5,423 nucleotides of DNA. It comes from Bacillota bacterium. GTDB taxonomy: Bacteria > Bacillota > Bacilli > Bacillales > Cytobacillaceae. Positions 1 to 4,323 of this stretch are shown one piece after another (position 1 is the stretch's first letter; every line of letters starts with the position of its first letter). The position numbers were made by a program, and so were the translations under genes. Under the pieces are notes generated by a model, which saw only the letters and a program-made list of their open reading frames with translations, was not told the origin of the DNA and ran no database searches. The stretch lies in NCBI GenBank assembly GCA_030705745.1, contig JAUZPT010000222.1, positions 1 to 5,423 of the forward strand. Direction: 5' to 3'.

Positions 1-1138
1 CCAATGGTTTCATCGTCGAACCGGGCTGTGCATGGAGCTGTGTCGCCCGATTAAAGCCCCGGAAGACGTGCTCACCTCGACCGCCAACAAGAGCGCGGAC
101 ACCACCGGAAGCAGGATCCATTAAAACTGCACCGCTTTGTACCATTTTTTGCTGCATATTGCCTGGAAACATATAGTCTCGTTTGTATACATTTTCAAGA
201 CCTGATTGAATGTTTTGATCCATTTCAGTATAAATTCGATATCCTCTAGTGAAAATTTCCTCCTGAGTCAACCCATAGCGGGAGATCGCTTCATCAAGCA
301 CGGCATCAACATAGTAGGGATAATTTCGTTCTGCTCTTGTGCCCCCTCCATTATGAAGATGTATTACTTCATTTCTTGCTTCCTTGTATTGAGCATTGGT
401 GATGTACCCAAGTTCCTTCATCTTACTTAAAACCACGTTCCGGCGCTTCATGGCAGGGGCGTAATGGTTATACGGATCAAGTGCGGTCGGAGCCTGGACA
501 AGGCCTGCGAGCAGCGCAGCTTCACTAATTGAAACATCACTAATATTTTTATCAAAATATTTCCTGGATGCCTGGCCGATTCCCCATGCGCCGCTACCAA
601 AATATACTTGATTCAAATACATTTGCAAAATTTCGTCCTTCTTATAAACCTTTTCGATTTTTACAGCAAGAAATAATTCTTCCACTTTCCTTTTAAAGGT
701 TTGTTGAGGAGTGAGCAGGGCATTTTTGGTCAGCTGCTGCGTAAGAGTGCTGCCACCACCCGTAATTCTCCCGGCAAACAGGTTACCGAATATCGCTCGA
801 CCGATGCCTTTAATGTCAAAGCCATGATGTTCATAAAACCGTTCGTCTTCAATTGAAATAACTGCCTCGGGTACATATTTTGGCAAATGGTTAATCGAAA
901 CTCCTTTCAATCGATTTGGCTGGAGTTCGCTTGCAGTTGCCCCATTTTTGTCATAGATAACTGTTGATTGGCTTAGTCCTTTTTTTAACGATTCGATATT
1001 CGTACTGCTTGCCAGCAAGGCGAAATACAGGATCGTGATTAAAATGATTAACAATATCAGTAACAAAAATATTTGTGTTAGGTGCTTTTTCTTCCAGAAA
1101 CGTATAATTACATCCTTTAATGCTTTTAATTTATTCAT
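1..1138 (-). CDS. Class A penicillin-binding protein, N-terminal part (cut by window edge)
   Basis: A bifunctional peptidoglycan synthase that polymerises lipid II and cross-links stem peptides at the outer face of the membrane. The open frame encodes 379 residues from ATG and runs off the window, so the C-terminus is missing. Residues 1-19 are basic and cytoplasmic, and about 20-43 form a membrane anchor. The glycosyltransferase 51 domain shows EDERF with following HHG (catalytic Glu97), GGGSTLTQQLTKN (128-139), RKVEE (150-154, second Glu154) and KKDEILQMYLN (166-176). The transpeptidase begins near residue 330 and reaches the serine motif STMK (Ser374, Lys377) at the edge. AAGGAG lies 6 nt before the ATG (1145-1150). 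The wording, for example STNIESL and GYRIYTEMDQN, recalls pneumococcal PBP2a more than B. subtilis PbpF/PbpG/PbpD. That placement is from memory, but the family is certain. No frameshift is seen. Confidence 0.95.
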   Translation of the reverse strand, partial: MNKLKALKDVIIRFWKKKHLTQIFLLLILLIILITILYFALLASSTNIESLKKGLSQSTVIYDKNGATASELQPNRLKGVSINHLPKYVPEAVISIEDERFYEHHGFDIKGIGRAIFGNLFAGRITGGGSTLTQQLTKNALLTPQQTFKRKVEELFLAVKIEKVYKKDEILQMYLNQVYFGSGAWGIGQASRKYFDKNISDVSISEAALLAGLVQAPTALDPYNHYAPAMKRRNVVLSKMKELGYITNAQYKEARNEVIHLHNGGGTRAERNYPYYVDAVLDEAISRYGLTQEEIFTRGYRIYTEMDQNIQSGLENVYKRDYMFPGNMQQKMVQSGAVLMDPASGGVRALVGGRGEHVFRGFNRATQLHAQPGSTMKPL

Positions 1139-1176
1139 TGAATTCTCCTTGTTTTTGGAAAATAAAAAAACGGAAT

Positions 1177-1207
1177 ATACTTTAGCTCCATAATTGGAAT
1201 AAAGTAT
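1177..1207 (-). promoter_or_regulatory. Stem-loop at the 5' end of the PBP leader
   Basis: ATACTTTA (1177-1184) and TAAAGTAT (1200-1207) are perfect inverted copies. Inside them TCCA (1187-1190) pairs with TGGA (1195-1198) around a TAAT loop, giving a two-part stem with a small asymmetric bulge. On the minus strand it sits a few bases after the predicted transcription start and is followed by a run of seven T (1164-1170) six bases later. It could be a 5' stabilising hairpin or a weak attenuator. The gap before the T-run makes a classical terminator less likely. Confidence 0.5.
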
Positions 1208-1218
1208 TTCTTTGTAGT

Positions 1219-1248
1219 ATTATAAGGATTTTTTTATAAAAAAGACAA
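1219..1248 (-). promoter_or_regulatory. Probable sigma-A promoter of the PBP gene
   Basis: On the minus strand TTGTCT (1243-1248) is followed after 18 bases by a perfect TATAAT (1219-1224). The expected start is near 1212, giving a leader of about 74 nt that contains the stem-loop at 1177-1207. The -10 box is ideal, while the -35 box matches 4 of 6 positions. Confidence 0.6.
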
Positions 1249-1315
1249 TGCTGGAGACGGAAGTTAGAATCCGTTGCTTTTTTCGAGGAAGTCGATTTGA
1301 AAAAAATACAAAAAT

Positions 1316-1333
1316 GCGGACAATCGCGGACAA
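1316..1333 (+). repeat. Tandem 8-bp direct repeat with 10-bp period
   Basis: GCGGACAA occurs at 1316-1323 and again at 1326-1333, separated by TC. The period is one helical turn, and the repeat lies between two divergent genes, upstream of the holin start by about 62 bases. The spacing suits a protein binding two half-sites on the same DNA face. No known regulator is recognised. Confidence 0.4.
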
Positions 1334-1394
1334 CCATTTGAAAAAGAAGCATATGTTAGTAAAAAAGAATTCAGCTTCGGAAGGGTGAAAAAAG

Positions 1395-1661
1395 ATGATT
1401 AACTGGAAGGTTCGTTTTCGAAATAAAGGTTTTGTCATCGCATTTATTTCGCAATTAATGATTGTGTTGCAAATCGTTTTAACGGGCTTGAATACGTTGG
1501 GATACACCCACTTCCAGATAACAAGTGCCGTAAAGGATTATGTGCTAACCCTTGCAAATGCAATCTTCATACTGTTATCGATGATGGGAATCGTGCAGGA
1601 TCCAACGACAAAAGGTTACAGTGATAGTGAACGTGCCATGAAATACGAGGAACCGCAATAA
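1395..1661 (+). CDS. Orphan phage-type holin, phiLC3 family
   Basis: An 88-residue membrane protein of the phiLC3 holin family. In phages these proteins form membrane lesions that release endolysin or collapse the membrane potential. The family hallmarks are the opening INWKVRFRNKGF, and the ending VQDPTTKGYSDSERAMKYEEP, close to the usual 'GIVVDPTTKGxSDSxRALxY'. Two hydrophobic segments are visible, about residues 13-33 and 50-66, and the length is normal for the family. AAGGGTGA (1381-1388) precedes the ATG by 6 nt. There is no endolysin, tail or other phage gene beside it. It stands alone with its own terminator, divergent from the PBP gene. Such isolated holins may be prophage remnants or domesticated genes for protein release or programmed lysis. 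The family call is firm, the role is inferred. Confidence 0.85.
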   Translation: MINWKVRFRNKGFVIAFISQLMIVLQIVLTGLNTLGYTHFQITSAVKDYVLTLANAIFILLSMMGIVQDPTTKGYSDSERAMKYEEPQ

Positions 1662-1665
1662 GCAG

Positions 1666-1689
1666 CAGGCCAATTGGTCTGTTTTTTTT
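1666..1689 (+). terminator. Intrinsic terminator of the holin gene
   Basis: CAGGCC (1666-1671) pairs with GGTCTG (1676-1681), with one G:U pair, around an AATT loop, followed directly by eight T (1682-1689). It begins five bases after the holin stop codon. Confidence 0.8.
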
Positions 1690-1755
1690 GTAAGGCGATG
1701 AGATTTGAATTAGTGTCAATTCGATGTAGTATATACGTGTTCTAAGTAAAATTAA

Positions 1756-1780
1756 AAACCAGGCATCTCCTGCCTGGTTT
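1756..1780 (-). terminator. Intrinsic terminator of the HAD phosphatase gene
   Basis: AACCAGGCA (1757-1765) and TGCCTGGTT (1771-1779) form a perfect 9-bp stem, extended by one A:T pair, with a 5-nt loop. On the minus strand the stem is followed by TTTTTAATTTT. It lies about 18 bases beyond the phosphatase stop and can also stop plus-strand readthrough weakly. Confidence 0.85.
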
Positions 1781-1797
1781 CCCTTAACTTAATAAGA

Positions 1798-2619
1798 TTA
1801 AACTAAAACTTTATTGTTCAAAACAAATTGCTCGACGACCTTGGCGACTCCGTCGTTCATATTCGAGTCGGTGATGAAGTTTGCTTTAGCTTTGATGTCA
1901 GCAGGAGCATTTCCCATAGCCACACCAAGTCCGGCAAATTCGATCATCGCTAAATCATTGTAGCTGTCGCCGATGGCAATGACTTCATCGGTTTTGATGC
2001 CAAGCTTTTGAATCAATAAATTTAGGCTGGTTGCTTTTGTTACACCGGCATTTGTAAATTCGAGAAAAAAAGGTTTAGAGCGCATTACGCTAAGCTCACC
2101 TGCCAATTCTTTCTGAAGTTTCCGTTCTACGATTGCCAATTTCTCTGATGCGGCAAGCATGAGGCATTTAACGACGGGTTCCTGAACCGCATCGATGAAA
2201 TTGTCAACAAGCTTAATTTCCATACCGGTAAGATCGCTTTCGATATTTGTAAAGGGATTCGCAGTAGATGTAATGATTTCATTCCCGATGTACGTATGAA
2301 TTAAAACTTTTTCGCGATTGCTTATCTCAAACAATGAATGGACGGTATCAGGGGACAGCGTGCTGCTGAAAATCTCGTTCCCAGAGTGGCAGTCGATGAT
2401 TTTAGCGCCGTTAAATGACAAGATATAGCTTCCATATTCATTTAAAAGAAGTTCTTTCGCAAGATCGTTCATGCCAAATGTCGGCCGTCCTGATGCCAGG
2501 ACAACCTTTACGCCCATATCCTGGGCGGAAAATAAAGCTTCCTTTGTCTTTGCAGAAATGGTTTGATCATCGCGAAGCAGCGTATCATCCAAATCTAGTA
2601 CAATCATTTTATAGTTCAT
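1798..2619 (-). CDS. Cof/YidA-type HAD phosphatase (HAD subfamily IIB)
   Basis: A soluble cytoplasmic Mg2+-dependent phosphatase of 273 residues, the normal length for this group. Members dephosphorylate sugar phosphates, nucleotides or flavin/cofactor intermediates, often with broad specificity. All four motifs are present: I, DLDDT with nucleophile Asp9 and acid/base Asp11; II, LASGRP with Ser43; III, Lys195 in GVTKATSL; IV, GDSYND with Asp218 and Asp222. The cap domain lies between about residues 85 and 190 and should set substrate choice. SKPFFLEF and the AGLGVAMGNA segment resemble E. coli YidA and B. subtilis YwpJ, but orthology cannot be proven here. GAAAGGA lies 8 nt before the ATG. 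The cREC gene lies 151 bases upstream in the same direction, so shared transcription is possible although a separate promoter is also visible. The substrate is unknown. Confidence 0.92.
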   Translation of the reverse strand: MNYKMIVLDLDDTLLRDDQTISAKTKEALFSAQDMGVKVVLASGRPTFGMNDLAKELLLNEYGSYILSFNGAKIIDCHSGNEIFSSTLSPDTVHSLFEISNREKVLIHTYIGNEIITSTANPFTNIESDLTGMEIKLVDNFIDAVQEPVVKCLMLAASEKLAIVERKLQKELAGELSVMRSKPFFLEFTNAGVTKATSLNLLIQKLGIKTDEVIAIGDSYNDLAMIEFAGLGVAMGNAPADIKAKANFITDSNMNDGVAKVVEQFVLNNKVLV

Positions 2620-2679
2620 TTCATTATTCCTTTCAAAAAAGAATCCACAATTTCAAATCCTACTACATTTTCTTGGAAA

Positions 2680-2707
2680 ATCATATAGGAAAAGTTTTCG
2701 AATTCAC
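2680..2707 (-). promoter_or_regulatory. Possible promoter of the HAD phosphatase gene
   Basis: On the minus strand GTGAAT (2702-2707) is followed after 16 bases by TATGAT (2680-2685), matching 5 of 6 positions of the -10 consensus. The start would be near 2673, with a leader of about 54 nt. The -35 box is poor, so readthrough from the upstream cREC gene remains an alternative. Confidence 0.3.
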
Positions 2708-2770
2708 TTGAAAAAATTCAAAAGGGAAGAAGTAATTGAGATGAATGGGCAAGTTTAATGAAAAGGTAAA

Positions 2771-3097
2771 TTAAAATAAGGGCAGGGGACGGTGGATGAG
2801 TTTAATGGAATGTGGCATACGATTATCAAGCTGGGCTTGTTTTAAATAATTAAACATGGCTTTGCCTGCGACGGAATTGGCTGAATGGACGGTAATTCGG
2901 TCGGCAAACAATTGGTGCTCAACCATTAAGTGCACCAGCATCAAGCCATTTCTAGTTTTGCTGACGAGGTCATGGTCAAGGGAGAGATGGTCGATCTGGA
3001 AATCTACCAATAGTTTAAAGCAGGCATCTATGTCTTTTACCCATACATATCCATCTGGGCCTAAGCGGAAATCATCTAAAAATACACTTATTTTCAT
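2771..3097 (-). CDS. Stand-alone receiver-like protein, cyclic-phosphate processing (cREC) type
   Basis: A 108-residue soluble protein with three family motifs in order: FLDDFR (Asp8, Asp9, Arg11) after the first strand, LSLDHDL (Asp41, His42, Asp43) at the end of the third, and VHSAN (His71, Ser72, Asn74). This spacing fits the receiver-like family named in Pfam, as I recall it, 'cyclic-phosphate processing receiver domain'. Its members are predicted from comparative genomics to act on cyclic phosphate ends or cyclic nucleotides. The fold is like a two-component receiver, but the DHD and HSAN motifs suggest a catalytic pocket and not simple phosphorylation. There is no output domain. GAGGAG lies 5 nt before the ATG. 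The short length is normal for single-domain members. The phosphatase follows 151 bases downstream. The family is likely, the biochemical role is a prediction. Confidence 0.75.
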   Translation of the reverse strand: MKISVFLDDFRLGPDGYVWVKDIDACFKLLVDFQIDHLSLDHDLVSKTRNGLMLVHLMVEHQLFADRITVHSANSVAGKAMFNYLKQAQLDNRMPHSIKLIHRPLPLF

Positions 3098-3128
3098 TCA
3101 ATCTCCTCTTTTGCTTTATTGACATATT

Positions 3129-3157
3129 TATAGTGTAACATATATAAATTTACTATA
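3129..3157. promoter_or_regulatory. Imperfect palindrome upstream of cREC, possible operator
   Basis: TATAGT (3129-3134) and ACTATA (3152-3157) are inverted copies separated by 17 bases. The element covers the region where the cREC promoter must lie: TATAAA on the minus strand (3127-3132), and TTGTTA (3166-3171) 17 bases from TTTATA (3143-3148). The surroundings are very AT-rich, so chance is a real possibility. No regulator is recognised. Confidence 0.3.
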
Positions 3158-3256
3158 TTTGGAATTAACAAATTTGCCCCAGAGCAAAGAGCAAGCATAT
3201 CAAGGGAACACAGATTAAAACTAGGTAAATAGTCATTTTTTAAAAGCAGTTAGGAT

Positions 3257-3285
3257 TTGGGTAAATGCGAAGGTACTATCATAAT
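3257..3285 (+). promoter_or_regulatory. Possible distal promoter of the membrane protein operon
   Basis: TTGGGT (3257-3262) is followed after 17 bases by CATAAT (3280-3285), 8 of 12 consensus positions. The start would be near 3292 with a leader of about 140 nt. The cre-like site at 3283-3300 would overlap the -10 box and start, which fits repression. Confidence 0.3.
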
Positions 3286-3300
3286 GTAAACGCTTCAAAA
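3283..3300 (+). promoter_or_regulatory. Catabolite response element-like site (CcpA)
   Basis: AATGTAAACGCTTCAAAA fits the consensus WWTGNAARCGNWWNCAWW at every position except the conserved C near the 3' end, which is A here. The central CG and the left half-site are intact. A single mismatch at a conserved base makes it a weak or chance site. Confidence 0.4.
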
Positions 3301-3335
3301 ACATTAATAAAATGTTCACAGAGCAACCACAAATT

Positions 3336-3365
3336 TTGATGTAAAATAACAATGTAAGGTAGATT
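3336..3365 (+). promoter_or_regulatory. Possible proximal promoter of the membrane protein operon
   Basis: TTGATG (3336-3341) is followed after 18 bases by TAGATT (3360-3365). The -10 box matches 4 of 6 positions. If real, the inverted repeat at 3364-3381 would cover the transcription start. A TAAAAT at 3392-3397 is an alternative -10 box, with the inverted repeat then covering its -35 region. Confidence 0.3.
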
Positions 3366-3381
3366 GTGAAACTAATCACAA
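3364..3381. promoter_or_regulatory. CRP/FNR- or Rex-type operator
   Basis: TTGTGA and TCACAA form a perfect inverted repeat separated by six bases, about 52 bases before the first membrane protein start codon. It matches TGTGA-N6-TCACA, the known target of CRP-family proteins including Bacillus Fnr, at all ten specified positions. It also matches the Rex pattern TTGTGAA-N4-TTCACAA except for one base (A at 3375 for T). Which protein binds cannot be told from the sequence. Confidence 0.65.
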
Positions 3382-3433
3382 AAAGAAAAAATAAAATTTA
3401 AGTTGTGGAATTAGAAGGAAGAGGCGAATTGTC

Positions 3434-3793
3434 ATGAGTGGTCTATCTTTGAGTGCATTAATCATCCGTTTTTTATTGGGAGGAGCAGCAGTTCTCGTCT
3501 CAACGATCATTGCTAGAAAAATGGGAGATCGTGCAGGAGGCATTTTCGCAGCTTTCCCGGCCGTCTATTTAGCCGCACTGTTAACAGGGCGATTTGATTT
3601 TAGCGGCCATGATTTAGTAACGCATTCCATTTTATTATCAAAAGGAGCCATTTTCGGAATGGCAATTAATATTTTTGTAGCGATACTTGCAGGGTATTTA
3701 TTGCCTCGGCAAGGGTGGAAAAAGGGATTACTCGAAGCGATGGTATGCTGGTTCGTCATTTCCATGGTTGTCGTAATGGTTACAGCAAATTAA
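3434..3793 (+). CDS. Small four-helix membrane protein, DUF3147-like, first of a pair
   Basis: A 119-residue integral membrane protein of unknown function. Four hydrophobic segments lie near residues 7-27, 35-51, 67-90 and 97-117. It shares IRFLLGGxAV near the start, GGIFAAFPAV at 35-44 and a Gly-Met pair in the third helix with the next gene, so the two are paralogs. Positive residues lie in the first loop (R28, K29, R33) and third loop (R92, K96, K97), while both ends are nearly uncharged, predicting N-out/C-out. The conserved Arg12 sits inside the first helix. AAGAGG (3419-3424) lies 9 nt before the ATG, a longish spacing; no in-frame alternative is better. The next gene starts 19 nt after the stop. 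The family label is my recollection of DUF3147 sequences; transport or channel activity is only a guess. Confidence 0.8.
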   Translation: MSGLSLSALIIRFLLGGAAVLVSTIIARKMGDRAGGIFAAFPAVYLAALLTGRFDFSGHDLVTHSILLSKGAIFGMAINIFVAILAGYLLPRQGWKKGLLEAMVCWFVISMVVVMVTAN

Positions 3794-3798
3794 GTGAG

Positions 3799-3807
3799 AA
3801 GGGGTGA
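3799..3807 (+). promoter_or_regulatory. Ribosome binding site that fixes the start of the second membrane protein
   Basis: AAGGGGTGA matches the anti-Shine-Dalgarno sequence at 8 of 9 positions. An in-frame GTG at 3804 is part of this site and cannot be the start. The ATG at 3813, 5 nt downstream of the site, is preferred. Confidence 0.75.
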
Positions 3808-3812
3808 ACATC

Positions 3813-4184
3813 ATGAAAAAAAATGATTTATTAATCCGATTTTTATTAGGTGGTACAGCCGTAATGATCAGTTATCTTGTCACAGTCATCTCCCCATGGA
3901 AACTTTTAGGCGGAATATTCGCAGCGTTTCCAGCTGTTATGCTCACAGCGGTGTTTATGGTTGGATTATCCTCAGGCTCAAAAAAAGCAGCAAATATTGC
4001 GAACGGTTCTGTTTACGGAATGATGGGAGGAATTGTTTGTGTTACAACTGTATTATTTGTACTTAACTCTACAGGAAACTGGGGCTTGAGCATCGTATGC
4101 GGCCTTGTTTTATGGTTGGGAAGCTCCTTTGCGATCTCCCTCTTACGTGATCGTGCGAAGAACCGTACGCTGAGCAGGGCATGA
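3813..4184 (+). CDS. Small four-helix membrane protein, DUF3147-like, second of a pair
   Basis: A 123-residue paralog of the preceding gene, aligned over almost the whole length. Shared features are LLIRFLLGGTAV (6-17), GGIFAAFPAV (33-42) and a glycine-rich third helix. Hydrophobic segments lie near residues 5-27, 31-51, 64-85 and 90-111. Positive residues are at the N-terminus (K2, K3), the second loop (K57, K58) and the C-terminal tail (R112, R114, K116, R118, R122). The first and third loops hold only K30. This predicts N-in/C-in, opposite to its partner. Proline and glycine are conserved in the FAAFP element. Start chosen at ATG 3813 because the earlier GTG lies inside the Shine-Dalgarno site. 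The two genes are surely co-transcribed and probably make a heteromeric complex. Substrate and function are unknown. Confidence 0.8.
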   Translation: MKKNDLLIRFLLGGTAVMISYLVTVISPWKLLGGIFAAFPAVMLTAVFMVGLSSGSKKAANIANGSVYGMMGGIVCVTTVLFVLNSTGNWGLSIVCGLVLWLGSSFAISLLRDRAKNRTLSRA

Positions 4185-4286
4185 AGAGGAGATACCTATC
4201 GTTAAAAATCGAGAAAGTCAGCCAGATGCAATTTTCCTAAACAAACGTTCCAATAAAGCTTATAAGATTAATAGTTTGTCAGGTAC

Positions 4287-4323
4287 AAAAAAAATTCTCC
4301 TTACAAGAAGGAGAATTTTTTTT
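4287..4323. terminator. Bidirectional intrinsic terminator
   Basis: AATTCTCCTT (4293-4302) pairs perfectly with AAGGAGAATT (4308-4317) around the loop ACAAG. A-runs on the left and T-runs on the right extend the stem and supply a U-tract on either strand. It ends the membrane protein operon on the plus strand and the diguanylate cyclase gene on the minus strand, whose stop codon overlaps its edge. Confidence 0.92.

Larger units (their letters stand above)
3098..3433. other. Gene-free regulatory stretch between divergent units
   Basis: These 336 bases separate the minus-strand cREC gene from the plus-strand membrane protein operon. I find no convincing small ORF, structured RNA or riboswitch. 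It contains an imperfect palindrome near the cREC start, a possible promoter overlapped by a cre-like site, a short palindrome at 3300-3316, and an 18-bp inverted repeat at 3364-3381. Confidence 0.6.

Noticed and set aside
206..430. A 74-codon plus-strand frame inside the PBP gene.
   Set aside because: It is antisense to a continuous, motif-rich penicillin-binding protein frame.
1257..1283. ACGGA/TCCGT hairpin followed shortly by a T-run on the plus strand.
   Set aside because: The stem has only five pairs, the loop is eight bases, and no plus-strand gene ends upstream within the window, so a terminator call is not supported.
1220..1507. A 95-codon minus-strand frame across the PBP/holin intergenic region and the holin start.
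   Set aside because: It overlaps the holin in antisense, has a Phe-rich product typical of reading A-rich DNA backwards, and shows no family motif.
1690..1750. TTGAATT/AATTCGA imperfect inverted repeat and a TATATA between the two terminators.
   Set aside because: It serves no downstream plus-strand gene and its -35/-10 spacing is poor; it would only drive antisense RNA into the phosphatase gene.
2415..2711. A 98-codon plus-strand frame opposite the phosphatase N-terminus.
   Set aside because: It lies antisense to conserved HAD motifs and has no domain; it is a shadow of the real gene.
2856..3122. An 88-codon plus-strand frame opposite the cREC gene.
   Set aside because: The opposite strand carries the DD, DHD and HSAN motifs and a strong ribosome binding site; this frame has neither.
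3173..3188. TTTGC/GCAAA hairpin in the cREC upstream region.
   Set aside because: A 5-bp stem without an adjacent U-tract; it is likely chance.
3265..3339. A 24-codon ORF starting at an ATG before the cre-like site.
   Set aside because: No good Shine-Dalgarno sequence and no recognisable features; it overlaps the candidate promoter and operator sequence.
4181..4240. A 19-codon ORF whose ATG overlaps the stop of the second membrane protein (ATGA).
   Set aside because: It has no convincing ribosome binding site, no hydrophobic or recognisable segment, and is short enough to be chance; translational coupling cannot be excluded.
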